DNA from: Blasia pusilla
Taxonomy: Eukaryota > Marchantiophyta > Marchantiopsida > Blasiales
Direction of reading: 5' to 3'
Assembly (NCBI GenBank): GCA_050084515.1
Contig: CM114273.1
Span: 18,290,001 to 18,354,000 of the forward strand
DNA length: 64,000 nucleotides
The notes below the pieces were generated by a model, which did no database searches, was not told where the DNA came from, and worked only from the letters and a program-made list of their open reading frames with translations. Below are positions 45,479 to 60,388 of the stretch, in pieces. Each line of letters begins with the position of its first letter. The stretch's first letter is position 1. Made by a program: the position numbers and the translations under genes.

Positions 45479-48400
45479 TCATCGAGGACCAGGATTATTT
45501 CGAAGTGAGCTCGGTTCACAGACATGATTGTGTTTACGGGCATGAGATTCCTTATGATGTTGAGTCCGACAGTCATAACCATACCAGCAGTTGGATCTCC
45601 CTGCAGCCTCTGGAGGCAGCTCCTGGAAAACACGCATCCAATGCAGGAAAGCTATAAAGTACGATTCCAGAGAGAACTAGGTATGCACTCAATTATCCCA
45701 TTCGAAGTTATTCTTCCCGTGATCTTCAATGCTAAAAGCAGACTACCCTGAAAGACTCCAATGAGCTTTTCTCTCTTTGTAGATAACCAATCATATGCAT
45801 TGGTGGAGCTAATACTTACAGTGTTAGGAACAAAGCGGCGAAACTCGTACATAAGATGTGCAATCACGTCTTCTGCACAATCACTGACACCCAAATCATA
45901 TTTAGCAAAACAAGTCCTGGGTCCATAGGAGAAACGTGGGGAAAATGAAATGGTAATCCATTTCAACCCTTCCAAATAAAATCTCAAAGACAACATTTGT
46001 GGCAACATTGAGGGCAGGATCATACTCGCACACAGCGGAGGCTGAGGTAATCCTGTGTTGTGTAGAGGCACAATTTCGAGGTTGTCCTGCAACCAAGGAT
46101 TTCACGTAAACATGTTCGTGACAAACCCTTTCTATATTGATTAAATAACTGCCAAAATAATTGCCTAGATTGCACATCACATTTAGTAGGAGGCAACCTG
46201 GGTGTGGATAACCTAAGAGGACACTTCCTTTCCAACTTTTGTTCCTCATTCGTGGAATTCATCTCTTCTGTATTCTCGTTTGTAATCCCCAACTAAAGTT
46301 TACCTCCCTCTTGATGAGTAGTTTATTTTATTTTTCGTTTCTTTATTTCAGAGTGTATTGGCTAGACCTGTACTGAGAAAAGACCATAAACTCGTCTCTC
46401 AGCGAAATGTACCTGCTTGACCCGAATCTAGTCTTGGAAGCCAATCTTTCACAACAGTCTGCACTGAAAGCCCCTGCTCAGCAATGTACTTCCTTGTTAC
46501 CTGAGGATGGATAGAGAACACTTGTGAGCATGCTTGTCATCATCTTCATGAGCATCATGGAGCAAACATGTGGACAATCCATGTCCAACACCACTTCGGC
46601 AATAAATGGCATTAACTTGCCAAGCCTAATAGCTACTCTGATGAAACAGGATGCACAAAAACTGATCATTCTCAAAACTCACGACTTGCAAATCCACTAG
46701 CTCATGGTTCCCTCTGATTTTCCTGTTCTAGATGTAATTGCTTTTGACATGCAGAAAAATAGACCACGATATACTTCTAACCATTAGCCAAGACACATGT
46801 GCATTCTTTCATGCAGATGAATTCTTCTGCACAATGGTTGGCACATTAAACTTCAACTGAGACATTTTAGAGCAATCCAAATGCAGAGATGCTCAAAATT
46901 GCTCACTTTGTATCCAAAACTTACTTTAATTGTGAGATGATTTCACCAAGGATGTTGTTTACCCACTACACCCTACACACATCTTGGAGGGATGCTCTTA
47001 AAACTTGCTCACTTAGTATCCTAATTTTGCTATTGCTGTGTGTTGAGTTTTAACCCTCTGTACCTTACTGCACCTTGACAACTGAAATAAGCATCTGACA
47101 AGATGACTTAATCAAAGACCTTACTTTAAGTATTTAAAACCACTCAGCATTCATCTCCAAACACGCTCAAAGTAAGGCCAATCTTACTGCAGACGTTTAC
47201 CTCCTGTTCATAACCATTGCCATTATAAGTCTTCCTTGGGAGGTCCAAAACTTCCCTTTGACTGATCTGCAAAACAATAACATAAACCCCCATGAGAAGT
47301 TTCCTTGATCAGTTTGTACACCGATGATATTCTCCAGGTTGAAAAGTCTGGTAAGAATCATCAGACCAAACGACGGTGAATATGAGACACCTACCAGGTG
47401 GTTACTTCAGTAATTGGATAGCCAGAGATCAGAATCATCGATTACTCTGACAAAGTTTTATCAGATCTTTGTCTGTGCCTGAAAACTTGCTAGCACAAGA
47501 GGTCGAACTCCGACAGTTATTGAATGATAAAGGGGTGATGATCCAGACAGCTTCTCTTCAAGAATTTTATTTTTTTCGCCAAGATCATATACCAAGAAAT
47601 CTTCCAAACATAGGAGGCTTTTCCCCAGGCAGAAATCAGAGAGCACTGCTACATCTCCATATTTTGAAGCCATTAAGAGACAAAACTCTAAACATGAAGA
47701 CAGCATGAGCTGCTGCCTTCTTTCAGAAGAAATGAAAAAACAAATTCATGGATGAGCTTAGAGGTTCTCCGAGAATAAACAGAACGAACCCAAAAAAATG
47801 AATTAAGGTTCCATAAGACCATGGGCCACGGTATGGACAAAATTAGGCTCAGGTTAGCAGGGACCAGCTAGCTTAGTCAGAGTCCAATCTTCAACCAAAC
47901 AAAGAAATAGCATTCTGAATCCATCAATCAGTCCATCACCTGACATTAGGCTATTCGGACATAGTGAGAAATGTGGTCTGAGCCAAGACATCTCCTCAAC
48001 AAAACTGGTAGGAAACTTCTAAATGAGGGAATTGGTTTCATACAGTTTTTGATAAATGAGGAATTGTGCGAAAGATTCAGAAATATATACCGGCTGTATT
48101 CTGGAACAAGCTCCAGACAGAAGGTGTGTTACATGCAAAAGATTCTGTGATTCCCAGTAACTTTTGCAGTAGGGTCTGGTACAGAACTGACCTGTTGCAT
48201 ATGAGAGGGTTAAAAATATGGCACTGATTGAGGGAACAGGAGCTACCATGGCGTGATTATCAGCTTCCAAAATGCAAACACGTCTTCTGTCTCTTACACA
48301 ATTTACAAGGAGATGTTTGAATGAAGAAACTCTGGTAACTCACATTTTTGAGTATCACTTTCAAGGTCGTTTCTTTCCGGAAACAAACCACCACAGCCAT

Positions 48401-51400
48401 GACATGCTAGATGAATTTGCTCTGGGGCACATCGGAAGGCCCCAGGAATAGCTGTATCTGTTTCACATACATTTAATAGATGAAGGTTTGAATTGAAGAA
48501 TTTTATGTATTGATCACTATGGCATCTGTGCTTAGAGGAAGACAGGACATTAGCTCCATTATCAAAAAACACACAACTGACCTGGCAGATTGTTGGATTT
48601 AACCATTGCACAACAAACAAGGTCTGAAATACATTGTGAACAAGACGAATCACATTTTCTTTTACCTCCCTCAGCTGAACACTGGAAGCATACTCCATAA
48701 TCCTCATCCTCATCATCTTCTTCATCATCCCCATCATCCTCCGAACTAAATGGCTCATGGTCTTCTAAACCAGTTTCATAATCAGCCCGGTGTGATGGAT
48801 CCCTACCGAACTTGAACTATTAGTAAACATAAGAGCAAGACGATAATAGTTCAGTTAGTCTCACTTCTTGAAACACAAGTATGGTAAAATTCAAATATGC
48901 TCTGCTCCTGAGAAGAAGGCAAGCTGAGGGGACATTTAAAGCAGTGCTCAAATGAATCACTGAACAATCCCAAAGATGGTAGATAAATAAGGAATAAGTA
49001 GAAAATAGGAAATAAGGTATAAGGAAGAGCAGAGAGATAAGGTCCTAAGAATTCATCTCTTTCATCGCAGATGGAACCATGTCCCTTTGAACGGTTTGAA
49101 ACTGACACTTTGAAACTCTATGAACTTCTGTATCGCCCATCACCCAAACAATGAATATTCTTCATCTAGCCCAACTCAGAACTCCTCCACCCTCTGATGA
49201 CGGGGCCCTTATTGACACTTCAACCAATTTAATTTCAGCCACAAACAACCTGCGATTCAGAGCCAGCTTTGAAAAGGGATTTCTTCTCCATTTCCATGAT
49301 GTGTTTTGGAGATAGACATAAAGACGGATCCTCCTTCAAAAGGTCCTGCAGACAAGCAATACACCATAGAGCTTTGAAATTATTAAAATTACACATTATC
49401 TTCTTGGTCATATTCATTACAATCTTGAAAATGTTTCTTTCTCATGCATTGACTTTAGAGACAACCGTCCAAAGCAGTTCGCATGACCAGAAAGTGAGGT
49501 TAAGGGACAACAGAAATCCTCAGATTATTAATGTTTCTCCCCCTTGCATACACAAATGACTATCCCAAACTGTTTGCCTTATACTTTTGAAACGTTAAAA
49601 AAGTATATAGCTACCTCAACAAGACTCCGCAATGTATGGTTTCGACTAGCAGACGAAACAGTTCCTCGGCACTGTGGGCATTTACACTCGGTCCCGGTTT
49701 TGCGAGACCTCCGGTACCAGTCCGAAAAGCAAGAATTGCTGTTGAAAAAGAACATGGAAACTTTTATTTTTGGCAAGATTGCAGCACAACAATCTCTTGG
49801 TCAACGTCAAGGCTCAGGACAAGAACCACGACAACGAGGAACAAGGTCTACAATGGCTGAACAGGAAAATCCAAAGCTGATATCTAGCTTATCTCACACT
49901 ATTAACTTAAATGGGAAAAAGTGAAGGCAAAAATTTCCACTTCCAACAGATACAATAACCACAGGGAAAAGAAATAGAAAATCGTTATACCAGAAGCTAT
50001 GGAGACACGGTGTCAGTGACACCACATCATGCCATACATTCAAACAAATGCTACACTTGAATGTATCAAGGTTCTCCATTATCTGTCAATCACCATTGTT
50101 GCGTTAGCGTAACCACAACTACAAGAAGCACTGCGTCCAAGATTTCAAGTAGTTAAAGTAGTGATGCACTCCAATAGTTGCAGTTAACTACTTCCAAAGA
50201 AAACCCCAAAAAATAAAACAAATCAGAGGACAGGTGTGATGACGATGACGGCCTAAGCACAAGTCCTCTTAAACAGGGTCCAAGTAGAACCTTAGGCCTT
50301 TTCGCACCAGGAGCTTTCGTGTCTCCCTGGTCTACAGGATCACCAGCAATAGTTTGCATCTCCACCTGAAATGATATCACAGATGACATTCTTATATCTC
50401 AAGTCTGTCCCATCCTGAAAAATAATTGCGAAATTTACTGCCCTAAAACTGTATCGTTTCATATCTTCTCACACAATCAAAGCCTGGAAGCAAGAACTCC
50501 ATGACCACACTGATCAATTTGAGTGAACCATCATTAGGCTCTTAGGTTGTTTACCAAACCAAGCCAAGCAAGGAATTGGGTAACGTACCTGAAGTCCTCT
50601 CTTTTGGTGCTCGAGCTGAACTTTGTTGATGATCTGGAAGACAAACACAGGGCAACCTAACCTATGATGATCAGTTAACTGCAACAAGGCGAGTACACGT
50701 ATTAATGTGACAAAGCCTTCCACGTCTACTTTTGCTAGAGCTTCTTGTTATCCATCAGGTGACTTGTGGCAAAACCTGAAGCAGCTGCAATCGGTGATGT
50801 GAACAAAAGAAAATTAATTAGCACTGCTTTCAAGAACTTGGAGAGGGGACGTGTGATGAAGTCTTAACAGAATTGTTGAGTCCAAGATCATTGAAAAGTG
50901 GTACGATGGTAGCACGTAAATAGCCCGCAAGGACTTACCTGAAGTATGAGGTCCAAGAGCAACTTCATCACCTTGTTGAAGTGTTACTTGTTGATCTTTC
51001 TCAACAGGTTTACCTTGCACCAAGGTTCCATTCACACTGCACACACCAAACCTAATCATGTTTCTGACACAATCGTCGAGAGTAGACAAATAAATACTGA
51101 TCACCACAGAAATCAACAAATGGAGTTAATTTAGAAATTCGTGAGACCTTTCATGGCGTACCACAAGCTTTGGAAACCCTCTACACGACTCACTCATGTC
51201 ATTGGGTGACATTTTTCACCTTAGATTTTGAACGTAACAAGATCCAGTGTCACTGCTCCTCCAGATTCTACAGTGAGCTTTACTGACATGCAAGTCCTCT
51301 TCTCCACTTGCTCTCAGAACATCTGCTCGTCCAACTTGGACTTCATTCTTTGATAGCTCAATATTTGGGAAGTTTTTGTCCACCGAAACTGTCACAGCTC

Positions 51401-52068
51401 AGCACAGGCATTTCATGTATGTAATGCAGTTGAAGATAGTGGACGTAGAAGATTTTCAAGATCGCAGCTCATATGCATGACCGACACAACTCTGACTTCC
51501 ACAATCTAAGTACAAGGGAAACCATAGATTCACTAGGCAAAACGTACTTGAATCCATCTGAATGGATTTGGCCCTGTCTAGAACATAGGGTTCACCCAGT
51601 CCTGCTATAACATAGGGAAGGTTTTCAAAGTGTCATTGCTATTCAAAGGACAGCGAAACATACAAGCAAGCATTTACATTTCCATTTCGCAAGAATACTC
51701 CTTAGCAACCCCTTTGTGAGGACTGCATTGGCTTATGCCTACATCTTTATGAGAGCAATAACACCCAGTGAATAGAGGTTTTGAAACGCATGCTACGTTG
51801 ACATCATGTAACACAGAACTATACAAGTGAGGACATGCTCATTGTTACGAGAACCAGATCTGTATACATTGGCACACCTCTGACATAGGGTGGAAAGGAA
51901 CTGACCCAGGCGGGCCCATGGAGTAGGAGAACTTCCATTGGTCATGTGTGATTTACTTTGAAGGGTGAAGCTAGCCAAATCTACTTCAGAATACTCTTGA
52001 GTGTCTGCATCTCCTGCACCTTGTTCCGTGGATCCAGTGTTCTGACTATCCTCCTTGCCTACTGTCAT
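45479..52068 (-). CDS. CHFR-like E3 ubiquitin ligase (FHA-RING-PBZ), 17 exons
   Basis: Attaches ubiquitin to substrates; animal CHFR acts in a mitotic checkpoint, and its FHA and PBZ domains read phosphothreonine and poly(ADP-ribose). Exons: 52068-51906, 51388-51220, 51036-50939, 50656-50589, 50365-50291, 50082-49991, 49738-49615, 49345-49250, 48810-48666, 48623-48582, 48457-48344, 48191-48091, 47266-47201, 46500-46413, 46086-46026, 45883-45820, 45622-45479, giving 569 residues. All introns are GT..AG with matching phase. FHA is at about 65-160 (Gly74-Arg75, Ser90, His93, Asn113-Gly114). The C3HC4 RING has Cys201, 204, 217, His219, Cys222, 225, 242, 245. An acidic tract is at 314-332, then the Cys-rich CHFR region, then a C-terminal PBZ-type finger starting CWYGYDCRTQHH (534 onward). 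The end of exon 5 is least certain (GT sites also at about 50,263 and 50,185); exon 10 is only 42 bases. No lesion is seen. Confidence 0.92.
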
Positions 52069-54399
52069 AGTGATCTATGAAATGCCAAATTCCCAACTTT
52101 GAACTCTCTTCCTGCAGTCAAGAGCACACTGCATTACAAACGTAACTCACATCTTCTGTGAACACAGTTGCAATGGCAACCAAAAGTCCTTTCCAAGGCA
52201 CAAAAACCATTTCTAATTCCTATCAGAGGCGGACCCAGCTTTTGCATCGCGTCATTGTTCGGTCACTCATAAGCAACGCCATTCAGAACCATGTACAGTA
52301 TTCACCATGCCATCACTCCATATTGCTCTCCATCGTCTGCTGGGATACAAAATGCGACTGGAAGCCATAACCTCATGCCTTGATCCATGTACGAAAATTT
52401 GTCTGGAAATGTCTGCTTGCTAGTTGAACGATGTAAGTAGGCCAAGTAAAAGAAATTAACGTAGAAGGCCACTAGAACTGTACAAAGGAGAGCACATAGT
52501 GTTGGGTCAAAGACTCTGACAGGGCCCTGGAAGCCTCCTCCATGCACAAAAGAAAAGTAAACCTTTCCCTTGTGGCGTGCAGCAGCAAGGGGAAGATGCT
52601 TGCTCCCTAGTGGCTACATCATAATTTACACCTCGACAGAAGCAGGAGTAAGGATAGTTCGGTACGTCACGACTCATGATCAGACCCCCAAGAGATTCGT
52701 CGGCCACCAATCACGATCAGACTGATTAGATTCATTACATTCGTGCTAGACCACATTGGACTATCCCAAAAAGATAATGAGAGCGCAAATGTCAAACTGA
52801 TCTGTCCAGTATCGTGCGCTCACTTCTGACGAAGAAGTTTGGTTTGTCCATTGACATTCGATCTCGTTGCCATCTACACGTAATTAAACTTGATCGATCA
52901 AACCCTTGAACTGCATATGCAAGGGTATGAAACCAAGCTGCTACACAGGCCCAATCGGCAGATAGTCTAGCTCAGAATGTTCCCCTCCACTAACGAGAAC
53001 CCTCATAAAACACCCTAACTCCGCAGCCACAACCGAAGCCTTCATTCCGTCCCATGGCTTCGAATTCCCTGCTTTCATACTCTGCCACTCACAAATGCTC
53101 ACTCCTCCAGACCTGATCTCCCATCGACCAATTTGCACCTTAAACCCACACGGATGGAAAAGCACGGAACACACACACACAAGACAGCAACAGCCTCTCG
53201 CATCCTCGACCATCACCAAAACCCTAGAGACTCTTCCACCTTCCCACTCCAATTGCACTCCTCTAAAGCCCAAGTCGAGTTCTCTTACCGGTCAAAAAAA
53301 CCCTGCGCTGACGCTCCAACCAAATCCTCGTAGCATTCGTGGACGAGCTAGAATGTGGGCGCTGTTCGGCCCGTTGTGGTCTCCCCACCAGAAACGGATC
53401 GACCACCAAGGCAGTCAGAATCCCTCCCTCACTCGATCCGTGAAATGAGGTCGGAAGCGTGTAGGCCGTAGAATCGACTCTCGCTGTAGCACAACAGCAG
53501 AGGGCATTGGAGCGCTGAATTGTTGCTGCCTGCTCTTTGGGATGCGCACTGCTGGGCTTCAGTCACACCGCTTCCCCACGGGACAGTGCCCGTCCGACAT
53601 CCCCTCACGACTCCTGTCTCGGAGCGCCAGCTTCTTCCTCCTCAAATTTGGCACCATCACAGTTTCGATCTCCGCGCACCAATTCCTCTCCCGCAATGCG
53701 AATGCTGCACATCTGGGGAGCTCCGAATGCAGGAACAGAAGAGCTCCGCCGCCACCGATCTTCTGAAACCCCCGCCCCTCCGAATTTCCCACCGTACGTC
53801 CTCTGCGTACATTCACGGGGCGCCCTCCCTCCCACTGCTCCCACCGGGAAGAATTTCCACGCGCAGCACTTGATTCCCACCGCCGCTTCCTTCACTCGCA
53901 CACACGCCCCCGGACTGCGAGATTCTCAGAGCCCAACCACGAAATCCCTGCACGAATCCTCGCTCGCAAGGAGCAGAGATTTCCTGCCCGACAACACGAA
54001 CGATTCCGCTCACAATGCTCATGCGACAACGAGCCCCGGCGCTGCAAAACCCACGGCCGATCTCCCAAACCCCGACATTCTTCACAACATCACGCCACAC
54101 GCTTATCGGCAGAATCGGATCCAAGCAAACCTTCCCGACTCCCCGGGACTCGAATTGAGTCGCGTGTATCGAAGCTTTTTCTAATTTGGTTTCGCTTCAT
54201 TTCACGTTCCGTGGCGACGGTGTGATCGAGAAGCCTCATGGCACATGGAGTCGATGGATGTACCGGAGATCGGCGAACGGAGGTTCCTGGTTACCCGGTC
54301 GGACGGCCATGGGGAATGAAAGAGGCCTCCACAAAAAGCTGGTGACGGATTTCCTAAACACGCATAGATAATACAATCGAGTCTCCGATTCCGATAGTT
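52069..54399. promoter_or_regulatory. Upstream region of the CHFR-like gene, with a GC-rich island
   Basis: The stretch probably holds the 5' UTR and promoter of the minus-strand CHFR-like gene. About 52,950-54,180 is GC- and CCC-rich and produces overlapping ORFs in all frames (the longest a 215-codon plus-strand frame at 53,537-54,184), none with a domain. I do not call these genes. A second, divergent promoter cannot be excluded. Confidence 0.35.
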
Positions 54400-57606
<3,207 letters not shown>

Positions 57607-57917
57607 CCTCATCCATGAATTAGGCCACATTGTCAATTTTCACATGCCATGATAAATTTCATGATAATAAAATTAGAAATTGTGAAAATTAATGACAAGA
57701 AATGACAAGTTAAATTCAAACCAATAAACATGAATTCTCAAGTTTGACATGACAATAGTTGTGAGGGATGATTGAATTAGGCCAACTAAAAAGTTGCAAG
57801 AGCTCAAGATGAATTGATGCAAGAAGAGAATGTAGATTTCATCTCCAACCTTACATACTTTGACTATTTCTAAGTAAGCCATCAAAGAAATCAAACTTTC
57901 ATGGCCAACTTATACAC

Positions 57918-58363
57918 GAATAGTCTAAAAATTACCAAAAATAAAAAACATGGAATACAAAATATGTGTTGGAATACAAAGGAGAATGAAATGTCATGGA
58001 TATATTGCTATTCCCAAAACTCTCTCATAACATGAGTAAAGTTAGATAAGATAGTCAATAAAGTTAGAGGTTAAGCACATAGAGGCCATAAGAGGAAAGG
58101 AGACAACTAAGCAACGCAAGGCCTTTCACAACAATTTCTATAGGAATAGTCTAAAAATTACCAAAAGTAAAAAAGTGGAAGACAAAATGTGTGTTGGAGT
58201 ACAAAGGAGAATGAAACATCATGGATGTATTGCTATTCCCAAAACTCTCTCGTGACATGAGCAAAGTTAGATAGGATAGTCAATAAAGTTAGAGGTTAAG
58301 CACATAAAGGCCATAAGTGGAAAGGATACAACTAAGCAACACAAGGCCTTTCACAACAATCTT
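57918..58363. repeat. Tandem duplication, 226-bp period
   Basis: GAATAGTCTAAAAATTACC starts copies at 57,918 and 58,144. Both continue with the same order of blocks (TGTGTTGGA, TTGCTATTCCCAAAAC, AAGTTAGAGGTTAAGCAC, CAAGGCCTTTCACAACAAT), differing by scattered substitutions. No coding potential. Confidence 0.9.
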
Positions 58364-60388
58364 GCATCCATTACAATCAGACCACGCAAAGTTTGGCCAT
58401 AGAGCAGTGTGGATGTCCTTGTAGATAGCAACAACGGTTCTTTTCGTGGGTGGAAATGGCAAGCCACAATCACTTGTCTTTCATCATTCACGATGATATA
58501 AGATTTGGTCATGCATGTGTTAGGGTGACCAAATCAAATGATTCGACTCTTGTTAACAAAACTCTAATCCTTTAACCATGGGATGTCCAAATGACCGCCC
58601 TATCGCACTATTTGCCATCCCTGTTCTTCATCTCTCCATTGGTCAAACTTTGAGCAGCCCTAATATTTCATTACAGATGCCCGTCTTTTTCTTGACATCC
58701 TCCTTCAATATTATTTTTGATACCCATGCCTCTTTCAATGCAACTTTTACTAATGAAAATTTCATGGCACATCATAATTATCACATCGTATCGACTTAGG
58801 AGTGAATGCTCTTGTAACGATAGAAACTAGCTCGCACAATTTGGTGATAACCACAAAATTAGTTTTACCTATTTCAACCTACTACTTTTGCTCCAGAATT
58901 ACCTATACATGATACTCAAATCCTTTCCACATCAAGGCTCGGCTAGTGCTGGCATTCTTTGTAAAGCCAGCCCACAAAATTTAGACATTTCTAATAGGAG
59001 TATATCAGTTCATGCAAATTTCCGACATCAAGTATATCAGTTCAGGCAAATTTCCGACATCAAATCTGGGGTTTCTTTGTAAAAACGTGAAATTTCCAAC
59101 TGGGATTTGCAAATTGCTGAACCAACATGACTTTGTGTCAGAAATTGGCCGGCGTATATCAAGTAACTACCCAAGCACTATCTCAGAAGGATGTAAGTCA
59201 AACTTTTATGATCATCAGACTTCACCAAATTTCATAGAACCAAAGACGTACTAAGACATCAAAACAATAATAAATTAAATCATTCATGTACATTGATGAT
59301 GTATATGAATGATTTAATACATTAATAATGTATATGAATGATTTGGTTCCCACTCATGAAGTGACTGTTAAGGCTGTACCGCTTGTGTACAAATCCATTG
59401 AATCGCTTCTGCCACATTGTTCGAATCCATTGAAGCTCTATGCTACCCAGTTGTCTCGTTGTGATCTGGCGCAGCTGACCTGAGTCCATCATTGCAAGCA
59501 GTCTCAACAAATTAGGAAGAAAAGCCTCTCCCAGAGGGTGATTGGCCTTCCATGTCTGTGGAGCTGATCTCACACCTTAGATCTAAACCAAAAAAGCTTG
59601 CATCCACATTCGAGCAAAGGAGTGGGATAGCAGGGAGAGCTCTACAACTTTGAGGGCCTTTATCTGACAGTCTCTGAAGCAAGATTTAAACATTTGTAAA
59701 TAGAGAAAAGACACCCAGTTCTCGTGGCATGTGAGAAGTTCCATAAACCTTGAAGGACCCAATCTCCTTAGCATGTCCATAACGTTATCCCAACACTAAA
59801 TCAGACAACAGCTTCTCGATGGAATTCCAATCTTAAACGATTACAGCCATTCAATTTAGAATAGAGGGCACTTTATACCAACGTAACATCCACTGGAATC
59901 ATTTTTCACAGCACTCCCAACCACATGGCATGGAAACAGCGGTGTGCTAGAAATACTAGGCTATCCTACCCGGTTTCAATACCGTGGGGGTGCTTTACCC
60001 CCATTATCTATTTTGGCTGACAAAACTGAAACTGGGACATGATTTTTTGATGATACACGTTGAAGAGGAATAATTAGGCCAAGCAGTGGTTGAGAGGTCC
60101 CCAATGATGGCCCATGTCAGAACTTGACTTGGGTACAGATACAAGAGGACTGGCTGAGTCTTAGGTGATGCACATGGCTGAATACAACTTTAGAGAACTG
60201 CCAAATCGACTTCCTTTTTTGGGCTTTTGAAAATATGCAAGTACAACGCGCCCAGTCCACCCAAGAACTCGTTGAAACTTTCTAGAAAATGTCGTTCATG
60301 GGCACAATAATTGACATTACAAGATGGATTTTGAACTATCAATCCCTCATTAGGGACAAGGCAAAACTTTATACCCATCTGGAACAAA
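58364..60388. other. Non-genic stretch; right part may be the 3' UTR of the KH gene
   Basis: No recognised gene. Two short minus-strand ORFs (59,322-59,573 and 59,583-59,780) read protein-like in part but have no known domain. The stretch from about 60,000 to 60,388 directly follows the KH-gene stop codon and probably is its 3' UTR. Confidence 0.35.
58999..59062. repeat. Tandem duplication, 32-bp period
   Basis: AGTATATCAGTTCA..TTTCCGACATCA occurs twice in a row, with one mismatch (CATGC versus CAGGC). Confidence 0.9.

Noticed and set aside
50700-50810. An extra CHFR exon between exons 3 and 4
   Set aside because: The candidate frame after GATTGCAG runs into an in-frame TAG. Joining exon 3 directly to 50,656 restores phase and the FHA C-terminal strand.
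53537-54184. 215-codon plus-strand ORF
   Set aside because: Ser/Pro/His-rich, low-complexity, in a C-rich island with open frames in all six readings; no domain.
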